Assembly: GCA_902798385.1 (NCBI GenBank)
Contig: CADBWK010000010.1
Location: 1-62,724 of the forward strand
Length of the DNA stretch: 62,724 bases
Reading direction: 5' to 3'
DNA from: an uncultured Bacteroidales bacterium
GTDB taxonomy: Bacteria; Bacteroidota; Bacteroidia; Bacteroidales; Paludibacteraceae
Shown: piece by piece, positions 9,021-18,243 of the stretch
Layout of the letters: each line of letters starts with the position of its first letter
Numbering within the stretch: position 1 is the stretch's first letter
Notes under the pieces: generated by a model
Seen by the model: only the letters and a program-made list of their open reading frames with translations
What the model was told of the DNA's origin: nothing
Databases searched by the model: none
Program-made: the position numbers and the translations under genes

Positions 9021-10898
9021 TTATTTATTTAAATTTAATACAATATCTGCTTGCGCTGTAAGTCCGATCTTCAGCGTGAGTCCAGTGTCTTCGGTTATCT
9101 TGGCCGTAAAGCCCTGCTTAGTATCGTACTCATCCTGAAGCGTTCTGTTTTCCAATTGTGCCGTATAAACAATGTTCTTTATTTTGGGCAGCATGTTCAA
9201 CTTGTCTTTGGTCAACAGGACAGAGAATACAGTCTTTCCGTCACTTGTGCGTTGCCAGCTACCGCCGATATATTCATATTGCGGAGCAACGAACGTAAGC
9301 GAGTCCTCTGCAAAGAGTGTCAGCGGCTTACTCGGATCTTCCGGATTCATGATCGTATCGCCCTTCTCATCCAGACAGCGGAAGACGGCACGGATATCCA
9401 GCGGAATCGTGTTGTATGCTGTCATAAAGAGAGTAACATTCGTCGTCTTCATCGTGTCGATGATATCGTTCTTTTTTGTCAATGAGTCGATGCTGTATTG
9501 GCTCAGATTAACCTCACGAAGGGTGTCCGTATAATCCAGGTGCATTCCCTCGTCGAAGATCAACGGCAATGTAGTGTGCGTGTTTACGCGTACGGTCATA
9601 TCCGGAATGACACGGATCTGCGGAGTCGTTTGAGCATTAAACTCAACGTTGAAGCGATAACCCAGTTGCTTTGGAACGCCTTTGAACAAGCGATTGAGAC
9701 GTCCGCCTTCAGGAGTCTTGTCAAAATGAACCCACATATTAGTCGTTGAATCGCCAATCGCACTACTCAACGGGAGGTATTCGTCGTCCTCAAAGTTAAT
9801 CGTCTTAGTCTTCAATTCATTCGGACCGAATGCTGCGTCTGCACGCTCGTCTTTACTGTTGATGGTAAAGAGGTATGCATCGCGAATACGCAGCGCACCT
9901 GCGATTTTTGTCGTGATGTCAATGTCAACTCTCGGTTCTGAGAAAGGCAAACTTGCGCGAGTGAGGAACTCCATCTCGTTCCAACCCTTTGATATGTCAA
10001 CCGTGTTCTCATCGTGCATCTCACCCGAAGGTTCAAACATACCCCAGATAGCTTTGTAATCCAGGAATTGCACTTTCATGTTATAATTGAAACCGGAACC
10101 TTCTGGTACTTTTACACTTTCTCCTACTGGGATATTCACCGTAAAATCTACGGTAAATTTTACACTGTCCACTACATTGGTCAGGTACTCAATCAAAGAA
10201 GCCGGATGAAGGTTCTTCATCAGCACAATGCTGAAATCTCTCAAACGGGTATCGATGGAATCACCAAAGGCTGTATATTGTGCAAAGGCGGGATTCCCTT
10301 TTTCATAGACGAGCATAGACGTCGAACCATCCATCGGATGAACGCGGTCGCCTAAGTTAAGCACGATACGTTGAACATAATTCCAATCCAAGGTCATCCC
10401 ATTTTGAATGCTGATGGTTGATACGAAACTTGCCGAGTCAATCATCGCACTGTCCAAACGCTGTTTCCCGATAGAGTCAGGGTGGTTAATACCGTCCAAC
10501 TTCAAAGTCAACGGGAAGGGAATGGTGATATCCGTGCCTGTACCGGGAATGTATTTGTTACCATCGGGGGCAGGCGCATAATTTAATGCTGCATACACAT
10601 CGAGCAACGGCATTTTTACATCCGGAATATACTTCTTCAACTCAAACTTACTATAGTTACGAGTAATAGGGGTGTCCAACTTGAGCACAAAGACACCGTT
10701 CTCAACGAACAAGTGATCTACTTTTCCGTCACCGATGAAATCACCGATCTTCATGTGTATGTTTCCAATAGGCAATACTAAGCCCATTTCTACTTCGGCT
10801 TTCTTGTCGATGTTACCCAAGTCAACGTCAGAATGACATCCGGCCAACATACAACCTGCCGTAATTGCAATCAATGCATAGAGATGTTTACATTTCAT
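9021..10898 (-). CDS. Large beta-rich lipoprotein of unknown function
   Basis: Not recognised as a named family. The ATG at 10898 is chosen because it gives a short basic N-terminus, a hydrophobic stretch and a lipobox LAGC (Cys about residue 20); a longer upstream frame adds only unlikely residues. The remaining 600 residues are predicted mostly beta, with Asp/Thr-rich strands and no obvious catalytic motif. It is the first gene of the unit with the DUF5723/OmpA protein, so a partner role at the cell envelope is likely. Its mRNA leader starts with two small hairpins. Confidence 0.8.
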   Translation of the reverse strand: MKCKHLYALIAITAGCMLAGCHSDVDLGNIDKKAEVEMGLVLPIGNIHMKIGDFIGDGKVDHLFVENGVFVLKLDTPITRNYSKFELKKYIPDVKMPLLDVYAALNYAPAPDGNKYIPGTGTDITIPFPLTLKLDGINHPDSIGKQRLDSAMIDSASFVSTISIQNGMTLDWNYVQRIVLNLGDRVHPMDGSTSMLVYEKGNPAFAQYTAFGDSIDTRLRDFSIVLMKNLHPASLIEYLTNVVDSVKFTVDFTVNIPVGESVKVPEGSGFNYNMKVQFLDYKAIWGMFEPSGEMHDENTVDISKGWNEMEFLTRASLPFSEPRVDIDITTKIAGALRIRDAYLFTINSKDERADAAFGPNELKTKTINFEDDEYLPLSSAIGDSTTNMWVHFDKTPEGGRLNRLFKGVPKQLGYRFNVEFNAQTTPQIRVIPDMTVRVNTHTTLPLIFDEGMHLDYTDTLREVNLSQYSIDSLTKKNDIIDTMKTTNVTLFMTAYNTIPLDIRAVFRCLDEKGDTIMNPEDPSKPLTLFAEDSLTFVAPQYEYIGGSWQRTSDGKTVFSVLLTKDKLNMLPKIKNIVYTAQLENRTLQDEYDTKQGFTAKITEDTGLTLKIGLTAQADIVLNLNK

Positions 10899-10934
10899 AA
10901 TGAATAAATATAGTTTGTTTGTTATGTCCACAAT

Positions 10935-10976
10935 TTCTTAGCCTCTGCGAGGCACGATTATTAATCTGCGATTAAT
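10935..10976 (-). promoter_or_regulatory. Leader with two hairpins, GCA loops
   Basis: On the minus strand the transcript would begin with an ATTAATC/GATTAAT hairpin (10960-10976) and then a GCCTC/GAGGC hairpin (10941-10953), both with loop GCA. The second hairpin and its flanks (TTCTTA and ACGATTATT) recur at 40870-40897 with changed but still pairing arms. Confidence 0.65.
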
Positions 10977-10985
10977 TTTTGCGTG

Positions 10986-11017
10986 CAAAATTACAAAAAA
11001 AAATCTACATATGCAAA
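10986..11017 (-). promoter_or_regulatory. Bacteroidota promoter for the lipoprotein-OmpA-yebC-rsmG unit
   Basis: -33 element TTTG at 11017-11014, 20-nt spacer starting CATATGTAG with a T-tract, -7 element TAATTTTG at 10993-10986. Transcription would start near 10980. Confidence 0.85.
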
Positions 11018-11040
11018 CATTTTAGAATTTTTCTTGAAAA

Positions 11041-12423
11041 TTATCGCAATATATAGATTTTCTCTGTTGCTCGTGTCACAGCCGTGTACAACCATCGAAG
11101 ATACTCCCGCTTCTCTTCCGCTACCAATTCCTTCACGCCTTCATCCGTGAATCCCTTATCGATATACACGTGTTTCCACTGTCCGCCTTGCGCTTTGTGA
11201 CACGTCACGCAGTATGCAAACCGCACCTGTAACGCATTGTAATAAGGTGAGTCATAAATTTTCTTGATCAACTCTTTCTTATTCCGTATCTCCGGATAAT
11301 CCTCTGCAATGCGCGCAAAGAGTTCTTTCTGCATCGTATAATTAGCCTCCGGATTGTCCGTCTTTAACGTATCTATCCAGATAAGTGCATCAATCTCCCA
11401 GTTGTAATCAATCGATCGCAACGAAGCCCTCGCAAACTCAAATCCGTATAGTTCATGGCGGTTATATAGCCGCACGATCTCAAACATATCGCCGTTAGCT
11501 ATAAACTCCAAATCCTCGTACTCCTGAGCCCAGAAATAGTTGTTCTTGGTTACCATCAGCCGATCGCCGTTCGACACATCCTCTTCCTTATACAGCACAC
11601 GCGCTCGCACACCCCCGTTATACAGATTCGTCATCTTATTGCTCCGTGTGATAATAAGTGTCTCTTCTGCGCCTACTTCACGCCAACTATTCTCCAAGTA
11701 CTCAATCACCTCTTCACCAGGCACTTTGATTACATCGCGTCCATTGGGCGTCACTTGACACATTCCTTCTTCCCGTATCTGTGTAGCCTCACTCAATATG
11801 CCGCTGTCCAAGGCCTGTCGCGCAACTACCGCTAATCGAAACTCGCTAACTGCTAATCCGTAACTATGCAGCATATAGGCGGCATCCAAGGCTGGACTCT
11901 GCGAGCTTCCTACCGGTGGTAATTGCGCATCATCGCCAACCAATAGCAAGCAGCATCCTTGACCGTTATACACATACCGAACCAAATCGTCCAGCAGGCA
12001 ACCGCTTCCAAAAGTGGCATTATCCCGATTGCCGCTTAACATCGAGGCCTCATCAACGATAAAAAGCGTGTTTTTATGCAAATTGTCGCTCAGCGAGAAG
12101 GCTTCGCTACCCAACTGATTCTGCCGGTATATCTTCTTATGAATTGTATAGGCCTGTTCTCCCGAATACTTACTCAATACCTTCGCTGCACGCCCGGTGG
12201 AAGCCAACAGCACGCATGGTTGCTTGAGTTTCTTTAATGCCCGTACCAACGCACTCATCACACTCGTCTTACCTGTACCCGCGTATCCTCGCAAAATAAA
12301 CGCTTTTCGCTCATCGCGGGACACCAAAAAGGCACCGAGCGCTTGAAATAACCCGGTCTTTTCCTCGTTTGGTTCAAACGGTAATTCCGCCTTAATACGT
12401 CCTATAATGAAGTCTTGAAGCAT
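11041..12423 (-). CDS. RecD-like superfamily 1 DNA helicase / AAA ATPase
   Basis: ATP-driven 5'-3' type helicase, 460 aa. Walker A is GYAGTGKTS (about residue 46), Walker B is LFIVDEASML, motif III is LVGDDAQLPPVG, and the C-terminal UvrD-like part has AYCVTCHKAQGGQW and LYTAVTRATEKIYIL. There is no RecBC-binding region, so it is the stand-alone form common in Bacteroidota. Probable role in DNA repair or recombination. It is a single gene, divergent from the SRP RNA; no clear promoter was found for it. Confidence 0.88.
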   Translation of the reverse strand: MLQDFIIGRIKAELPFEPNEEKTGLFQALGAFLVSRDERKAFILRGYAGTGKTSVMSALVRALKKLKQPCVLLASTGRAAKVLSKYSGEQAYTIHKKIYRQNQLGSEAFSLSDNLHKNTLFIVDEASMLSGNRDNATFGSGCLLDDLVRYVYNGQGCCLLLVGDDAQLPPVGSSQSPALDAAYMLHSYGLAVSEFRLAVVARQALDSGILSEATQIREEGMCQVTPNGRDVIKVPGEEVIEYLENSWREVGAEETLIITRSNKMTNLYNGGVRARVLYKEEDVSNGDRLMVTKNNYFWAQEYEDLEFIANGDMFEIVRLYNRHELYGFEFARASLRSIDYNWEIDALIWIDTLKTDNPEANYTMQKELFARIAEDYPEIRNKKELIKKIYDSPYYNALQVRFAYCVTCHKAQGGQWKHVYIDKGFTDEGVKELVAEEKREYLRWLYTAVTRATEKIYILR

Positions 12424-12438
12424 TTTTTTTGCGATTTA

Positions 12439-12470
12439 TTTGCATATGTCAAAAAAAAGCAGTAATTTTG
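12439..12470 (+). promoter_or_regulatory. Promoter of the SRP RNA gene
   Basis: TTTG at 12439-12442, 20-nt spacer CATATGTC plus A-tract ending GCAG, TAATTTTG at 12463-12470. Transcription would start around 12477. Confidence 0.9.
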
Positions 12471-12487
12471 CAGCCGTTTTTGAGAGC

Positions 12488-12592
12488 TATAGGCAGGTGC
12501 TATACGACCAGCTCCCTCTAAACTCCCCCAGGACTTGACCGTAGCAAGGGTAGGAGGTTGTAGCGGTGCGATGTAGTTAGCCTGCCTTTTTT
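12488..12592 (+). ncRNA. ffs: Signal recognition particle RNA, small bacterial type
   Basis: About 100 nt. The outer stem GGCAGG (12492-12497) pairs with CCTGCC (12581-12586) and a T-run follows as terminator. Inside are the SRP hallmarks: CTCCCCCAGG on the 5' side and AGCAAGGGTAGGAGG on the 3' side, forming the helix-8 symmetric loop that binds Ffh. The apical segment between CAGG and AGCA reads ACTTGACCGT rather than the usual form with a GGAA tetraloop. Its own promoter lies directly upstream. The 3' end is only 4 bp from the stop of the convergent subtilase gene. Confidence 0.92.
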
Positions 12593-12596
12593 GTGC

Positions 12597-14015
12597 CTAC
12601 TCAACACGTTGACCGGCTAAATTATAGATATGCCCGTGACGAATGATCAGCACTTGCTCGCCTCGTATAACCTTACGAGGTTTTTCTGTATCTTCTGTTT
12701 GAACATTCTCCACACTCTCCATCGGAGTCGGCATCGTATAAGCTTTCCATGCATTGGGAATACCATAACCGTAGCGATCGGAGCTGGGATGGGTGTAGCG
12801 ATCTGATGAGCGGATAATACGTTCACGGATCTGCATCGCGTTCTCTTCCGGCAGAGCTGACCATAAAGCGGCCGCAAGACCGGCCAACAGCGGCGTCGCA
12901 AAACTGGTGCCGTTGGAGTAACAGGGAAAACCATAAGGCGACATAACCGATGCCTGTACCCCTACCGCACACACGTCCGGTTTGATACGTCCGTCCGAGG
13001 ATGGACCATAACTGGAGAAAGCTCCGATTGCACCTTCCACGTCCACCGCACCTACGGTGAGCACACTGTCCGCGTCTGCCGGCGCACTGATCGTGTGCCA
13101 CTCTTTATCACCCTCGTTACCTGCCGCTACGCAGACCAGCATGCCTTTCCGCGCTGCGATAGTAGCCGCACGGCTCGCGCGCGTGGTCTTGCCATCCAGA
13201 TCGGTCGTCTTATCCAGTGTCCAGGCATCGTTGTCAAAGCGCGCATAGCCCAACGACACCGAGAACACATTCACACCCAACGAATCGGCTTTCTCAAGCG
13301 CCACCACCAGATTATCCATCTCTTTCGGACTCTCACGATGGTTCTCTACCTCCTCCGACCGCATGAGGTAGTAGTTCGCCTGCGGTGCTGCGCTGTTATA
13401 CTCATCTGTAAGTGCAGAGATCGTACTCAAGCATTTCGTACCGTGATCGCCGGTCTCACCGTAGAAATCATCCGTGTCGTCCGTAAAATCGAAATGCCCT
13501 AACTCTTGCGTTTGCCGAAAACAAGGCATCGTATTGGCATTCAGAAAACCTCCGTCGCAAACGGTCATTAGGATGCCTTGTCCTTTAAATCCCGCTTGGT
13601 GTAAGGGGGGGAGATTGTATAGTTGGAGTTGCCCGTCTGTAATATTCGACGTCTGTATTTCCGCTAAGGTAGATGCCGCAGGCATCAGGCGTTTGCTCAG
13701 ACCATAAATAGGCGCACTGTCATCTCGCGTCATCTCTACATCGGTAACAAACGACAAAGCTTGTACTTTTGCCGCTTTCACTTCGTCCATCTCACACGTC
13801 ACGCCGTTGAACCAACGACTCTGATGGTAGATCATCACACCCATCCGACGCAAACTGTCGATATACATCGAACTAACCGGATAATCCAACTCGTCTGTCT
13901 CAATGCCCCATTTCTGTCGCTGCTCCACGGCGCGATCAGACAACTGCGGAGTTGTCTTTTCCGGTTTGTCCGTGAACGAAACAAAATAGGCAAAAAGGAA
14001 GATCAGCGCAAGCAT
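12597..14015 (-). CDS. Secreted subtilisin-like (S8) serine protease with C-terminal tail
   Basis: Extracellular or surface endopeptidase, 472 aa. A hydrophobic N-terminus (LALIFLFAYFVSF) serves as signal or anchor, then a short propeptide-like region. The catalytic triad is visible: Asp in VCDGGF, His in GDHGTK, Ser in NGTSFATPL; the oxyanion Asn is in AAGNEG. After the catalytic domain comes an acidic linker and the shared tail EQVLIIRHGHIYNLAGQRVE. It is the last gene of the long leftward run and overlaps rlmD by 13 bp. Confidence 0.9.
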   Translation of the reverse strand: MLALIFLFAYFVSFTDKPEKTTPQLSDRAVEQRQKWGIETDELDYPVSSMYIDSLRRMGVMIYHQSRWFNGVTCEMDEVKAAKVQALSFVTDVEMTRDDSAPIYGLSKRLMPAASTLAEIQTSNITDGQLQLYNLPPLHQAGFKGQGILMTVCDGGFLNANTMPCFRQTQELGHFDFTDDTDDFYGETGDHGTKCLSTISALTDEYNSAAPQANYYLMRSEEVENHRESPKEMDNLVVALEKADSLGVNVFSVSLGYARFDNDAWTLDKTTDLDGKTTRASRAATIAARKGMLVCVAAGNEGDKEWHTISAPADADSVLTVGAVDVEGAIGAFSSYGPSSDGRIKPDVCAVGVQASVMSPYGFPCYSNGTSFATPLLAGLAAALWSALPEENAMQIRERIIRSSDRYTHPSSDRYGYGIPNAWKAYTMPTPMESVENVQTEDTEKPRKVIRGEQVLIIRHGHIYNLAGQRVE

Positions 14016-15418
14016 AATTGTACCACATTTTCTACGTGTTGGGTGTGCGGGAACATATCTACCGGTTGCACCTTGGTCACTTTATACTTGGCATCCAACA
14101 ACGCCAAGTCCCGTGCCTGTGTAGCTGGATTACAACTAACATACACGATCCGTTTCGGCGCGGCATTCAAGATCACATTCACTACATCTTCGTGCATTCC
14201 GGCACGCGGAGGATCCGTAATAATAACATCCGGACGACCATACTGCGCCACAAAATCATCATTCAAAATATCCTTCATGTCTCCTGCGAAGAAGAGCGTA
14301 TTCTCGATATTATTAATCTTTGAATTGACTTTTGCATCCTCAATGGCCTCGGGCACATACTCAATACCGATTACTTGTTTGGCCTTTCTCGATACAAAAT
14401 TGGCAATCGTTCCGGTGCCTGTATACAAGTCATAAACCAACTCATCGCCGGTCAATCCGGCAAACTCACGCGCTACTTTATACAACTCATAAGCCTGCTC
14501 CGTGTTGGTCTGATAGAACGACTTCGGTCCCACTTTAAACTGCAAGCCTTCCATCTCTTCCATAATGTGGTCTTGACCATAATATACCTTCACATCCAGA
14601 TCGCCGATCGTGTCGTTGAACTTCAGATTCTCCACGTAGAGTAGGGCGATAATCTCCGGAAATTCTTGATGCAACCATTCCAACAATCCCATACACGCAT
14701 CTGTAACCGGTTCTCCAAAACTTACTACGAGCATCAATTCGCCTTTGTGATTATTCCTCAGTATCAGCGTCCTTACTTGCCCTTCGTGCGTGTGTTCATT
14801 ATAAAACGTAAGCCCGTGCGTGCGAGCGTACTCGCGTACGCCGTTGCGGATCCGGTTATTGATTTCCGGCATCAAATGGCATTCCTCGATGTCCAAAACC
14901 TTATCAAAACAATTCGGAATATGGAAGCCGAGTCCGTACGAACTATCTACTTTATCTAATCCGCCGGCTGCCTCAATAACCTCCCATGGAAACCATTTGC
15001 GATCAGCACAAGTGAACTCCAACTTATTGCGGTATTCATATACATGCTTACTGCCCAAAATCGGACTAATCTCCGGCAACTCGATCTTCCCGATGCGGGT
15101 CAGATTATCCACAATCTGTTGTTGCTTGTATTGTAACTGTGCCTCGTACGGCAGAATCTGCCATTTGCAACCGCCGCAAACGCCGAAATGTTTGCACCTT
15201 GCCTCGCATCGTACTTCACTTGGCTTCACCACGCGCAGCACTTTTGCCTCCATGAACGAGTGTTTCTTCTTGGTGACCTGCATATCCACCACATCGCCCG
15301 GAACACAATTCGGCACGAAACAAACGAGGCCGTCTATACGTACCAACGCTTTGCCCTCAGCTGCCACGCCGGTGATCTCTACGTTCTCAATAATTGGTAA
15401 ATTTTTCTTCTTGCCCAT
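14003..15418 (-). CDS. rlmD: 23S rRNA (uracil-C5)-methyltransferase, RlmD/TrmA family
   Basis: Adds a methyl group to C5 of a uridine in 23S rRNA (U1939 in E. coli numbering; the target here is inferred). N-terminal TRAM domain (about 1-60), iron-sulfur cysteines in RCEARCKHFGVCGGC, SAM pocket DLYTGTGTIANF, and the catalytic motifs ITDPPRAGMH and YVSCNPATQARDL. Full length at 471 aa. It overlaps the subtilase by 13 bp and lies 4 bp after the amidase-like gene. Confidence 0.92.
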   Translation of the reverse strand: MGKKKNLPIIENVEITGVAAEGKALVRIDGLVCFVPNCVPGDVVDMQVTKKKHSFMEAKVLRVVKPSEVRCEARCKHFGVCGGCKWQILPYEAQLQYKQQQIVDNLTRIGKIELPEISPILGSKHVYEYRNKLEFTCADRKWFPWEVIEAAGGLDKVDSSYGLGFHIPNCFDKVLDIEECHLMPEINNRIRNGVREYARTHGLTFYNEHTHEGQVRTLILRNNHKGELMLVVSFGEPVTDACMGLLEWLHQEFPEIIALLYVENLKFNDTIGDLDVKVYYGQDHIMEEMEGLQFKVGPKSFYQTNTEQAYELYKVAREFAGLTGDELVYDLYTGTGTIANFVSRKAKQVIGIEYVPEAIEDAKVNSKINNIENTLFFAGDMKDILNDDFVAQYGRPDVIITDPPRAGMHEDVVNVILNAAPKRIVYVSCNPATQARDLALLDAKYKVTKVQPVDMFPHTQHVENVVQLCLR

Positions 15419-15422
15419 GATC

Positions 15423-17621
15423 TTATCTTTCTAACAGCCATTCAATAGAATGCCGATATATCTTATCAAACTCTTGTACAGCCTCCAATGGAAAACCGTA
15501 AAGCAACGTTCTATGCTCATAACCCACCGCTGCAGGACAGCGCATATCCTCATAGGTTGCCATGCGGATAGCATTCTTTTCTGCCTGTATGCCTTCCGGA
15601 CAACACGTGAAAATCTGCACCTCATTCGGCTCCAAAACCAAATGATAGATGCGGCGCCAGGAGGCAGCTATACGTCCGTTACGGGTTGCTTGTGCTGCAT
15701 AATAACTCGCATGCATGGTGTTGCTCAACCACTTTGGATCGATCTTACTCACATGATCGCTACTCATCAGCACACGTCCGCCATGACGAACATATGCACT
15801 GATTTGTTCCCGTGTCTTGTCTCGTAGCGGCTCTCGCTGTCTTCCGCAAACCACGTCTACGATCGCATAGGTGCTGTCAATCTGCGCCATTTGCTCGGTC
15901 GCACTCACATAACTGATTTGCATCTTATACAACGCTTGTCCGTGCTGTACGGACCAGTTATGCGTGTTGCCGACAGTGATCTGTCCAGCATGGTCTCTGT
16001 AGCATGCACCCCATCCGCAGTTGTCGTCATTCTTCCATTCGTTAGCACGTCGGTAATCCCATTGTTGACCTATATAGGCGCAACTGAACCCGTCCTCACA
16101 GGCATAACTGCCCGGCACAATGCCGGCGAACGTGGAGTCGGCAAACCATTCCACACCGTACGTGTCATCAAAGCCATCGATGATCAAAGCCGTCGGAGCA
16201 TCCTCTTGTTCACTCAGATAGGCGCTGATCATCGGACTCGGCAAACTCAAACCTCCTTCATTGCCGGCAACGACATAGTAGTTGTATTGAACGCCGCGCT
16301 GGAGTTCCAACTGCAGTTGTGTCGATCCTTCCACCTGCTGAATGTCCCATTCTCCGTCATTGGCTTGCACATAAACCATATAATAGGAGGCTTTTGCGCT
16401 TGGCTCTAAACTGTCCGTCCGGGCTTCCCAGCGCAACAAACCGCTTTGATCGATCGCCAACTGCTGAACCGGCAGCGGTTGTACCGTTACATCGCGGCCG
16501 TTCAGATAACGCAATATGCCCTTATACACCGCACGAGCCGCTGTGAAACGGAATTGCGGATCCAGACCATACCGCATATCTGCCATGTTTTTATGACTCA
16601 GCAACTCCAGGATGATACTCGGAACGACCGGCACACGTGTCTCGCAGTAATTCGCTTCTTTCAACTGACGTCTTGTCCATTCCGGAGCAATCACACGCAT
16701 ATCTTCCGTCACTTGCGTTTGGATATAATCCGCCAAATTACGGTTGACGCGTTCTCGGTCTCGGCCGTCGCGTAAGGTCGTTTGACCATCATCGTCTTTG
16801 GCGGTATAGATGACTAACGTGCCGATGATCGTACTGTCATTCCCGCTGTCTTGACCGTCCGTATGGAAGGCGATACACAAATCAACCGGCGCTTCCAAAC
16901 TATTTACCCACATCGCACGACATTTCATATCGTCCTTATACTCATTCCCCTCGTACAAATCCCAAAGCGTGGAATCCGCACCTTGACTTTTCATCCAATA
17001 GCGTGCCCCTTCTGTCCATTGGGGCATACCGGATGCACCCAAAGCTTGTTGATCCAATCCCGCACGTGGGGACAACACGGTGGCACCCGCATTCTCCAGC
17101 ATCTTGGTAATATTACGCACATACTCTTGGCTATACAGATCTTCCACGGTTGTCCAGAGTGTTGCTCGCTGCCAGATCCATTCGTCGCGATCTCGGTTGA
17201 AATACAAGCCGTGACTCGGGTAGAGTACAATAGTGCGCTCTGTTAAGTCTTTAGACTTAGTCTCCCGGGAGCCGCCTTTTGCGCATTCCGTGATCAAACT
17301 CTCAATATCCGTCTGACCGCTGTAGATAGTCACATTGCCTTTCTCATGTCCCAAAGTCCAAAGACTCACTTTTCGCTTAATCTCGGCTACGTTTTCCGGT
17401 GTCCAACGAACGTCGCGAAGCGTCAGATTGGTCTTCAGCGTCACTTGATTACCGTTAATACGCATCTGTTTGACGCGCACCGAAGGAGACCAGACACGCG
17501 AAAATCCCGTCCAGACCATCAACGAATCACCCAACTCCCGCATGCCGATCTGTGCTTGTGCTACAGAACAAAAGAGTAGGGCGCAGAATAGAATAAGTAC
17601 CTTGTACTTAGAAATCCTCAT
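15423..17621 (-). CDS. Amidase_3-like secreted protein with fibronectin-like and C-terminal sandwich domains
   Basis: Exported protein of 732 aa (ATG at 17621 preferred to the GTG before it). Signal peptide 1-24. About 125-390 resembles zinc N-acetylmuramoyl-L-alanine amidases: SHG near the start of a strand, CIAFHTDGQ, and VPSIILELLSH supply possible His/Glu ligands. About 395-480 looks like a fibronectin type III domain, and 485-725 a domain with VDVVCGRQREPLRDKTREQ and VRHGGRVLMSSDHVS, similar to the golvesin/xanthan-lyase-like proteins of Bacteroidota. Cell-wall cleavage is inferred and could be wrong. It overlaps the gene before it by 14 bp. Confidence 0.6.
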   Translation of the reverse strand: MRISKYKVLILFCALLFCSVAQAQIGMRELGDSLMVWTGFSRVWSPSVRVKQMRINGNQVTLKTNLTLRDVRWTPENVAEIKRKVSLWTLGHEKGNVTIYSGQTDIESLITECAKGGSRETKSKDLTERTIVLYPSHGLYFNRDRDEWIWQRATLWTTVEDLYSQEYVRNITKMLENAGATVLSPRAGLDQQALGASGMPQWTEGARYWMKSQGADSTLWDLYEGNEYKDDMKCRAMWVNSLEAPVDLCIAFHTDGQDSGNDSTIIGTLVIYTAKDDDGQTTLRDGRDRERVNRNLADYIQTQVTEDMRVIAPEWTRRQLKEANYCETRVPVVPSIILELLSHKNMADMRYGLDPQFRFTAARAVYKGILRYLNGRDVTVQPLPVQQLAIDQSGLLRWEARTDSLEPSAKASYYMVYVQANDGEWDIQQVEGSTQLQLELQRGVQYNYYVVAGNEGGLSLPSPMISAYLSEQEDAPTALIIDGFDDTYGVEWFADSTFAGIVPGSYACEDGFSCAYIGQQWDYRRANEWKNDDNCGWGACYRDHAGQITVGNTHNWSVQHGQALYKMQISYVSATEQMAQIDSTYAIVDVVCGRQREPLRDKTREQISAYVRHGGRVLMSSDHVSKIDPKWLSNTMHASYYAAQATRNGRIAASWRRIYHLVLEPNEVQIFTCCPEGIQAEKNAIRMATYEDMRCPAAVGYEHRTLLYGFPLEAVQEFDKIYRHSIEWLLER

Positions 17622-18165
17622 CACTCAAATCAGCGTTTGCTTTACGGTTCTTAAGCGTAGCCTCCTGATACGATTTCAACAAATCAGCGGACATCTTCTC
17701 CTGATAACCCTCAGAGATATCATAATCCTTGGCCTCATTCTCTTTGAAAACCACACGCACTTTGATAATAGCGATACCTGCCTCCAGTTTCTCGATCACT
17801 TCCGGCAATACCTCATACGACGTCTCCGTCCAATACTTGGTAATGGTAGCACGACCGACTTTCTCCGTGTTCTTGTACTTCTTTACTTCGCTCCCTGCCG
17901 CACGGTTCAAACGAACAGCCTTTCCGTCCGCAAAACGAATAAGCACACGCGATGCGTCCGTAAATTCATTAAAATCATTCGTGTTTACGGTCTTTACAAT
18001 CAGTAACGTCACATCTGCGCCATCCTTCTGCTCCTGACAGAAAGCAATCTGAGGCTTCAGATTCTTGTTTACAGAACCGTCAACATGGATAAACTTACCG
18101 CGCTCTGCAGCGCTCATACTCAGCGCCAGCATCAGCGCCATCATTACAGAAAATACCTTCTTCAT
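17608..18165 (-). CDS. Conserved-looking secreted protein, 185 aa, unknown function
   Basis: Signal peptide MKKVFSVMMALMLALSMSAA, then an alpha/beta region with a basic centre (RLNRAAGSEVKKYK) and a charged C-terminal helix. No family recognised. It lies in the long leftward run, after an 11-bp repeat array and overlapping the amidase-like gene, so it is probably an envelope protein made with it. Confidence 0.75.
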   Translation of the reverse strand: MKKVFSVMMALMLALSMSAAERGKFIHVDGSVNKNLKPQIAFCQEQKDGADVTLLIVKTVNTNDFNEFTDASRVLIRFADGKAVRLNRAAGSEVKKYKNTEKVGRATITKYWTETSYEVLPEVIEKLEAGIAIIKVRVVFKENEAKDYDISEGYQEKMSADLLKSYQEATLKNRKANADLSDEDF

Positions 18166-18177
18166 ACCTATATTTTT

Positions 18178-18243
18178 TTAGTTATTCTTTAGTTCTTATT
18201 TAGTTATTCTTTAGTTATTATTTGGTTATTGTTTGGTTGTTGT
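18178..18243 (-). repeat. 11-bp tandem array, six units
   Basis: On the plus strand: ttagttattct, ttagttcttat, ttagttattct, ttagttattat, ttggttattgt, ttggttgttgt. It fills the gap between two genes and runs into the 3' end of the TraB-like gene, where it encodes the low-complexity end QNNNQTITK. Confidence 0.9.

Noticed and set aside
12647-13101. Overlapping minus frames inside the subtilase gene
   Set aside because: Arg/Cys-rich out-of-frame translations of a gene with an intact catalytic triad.
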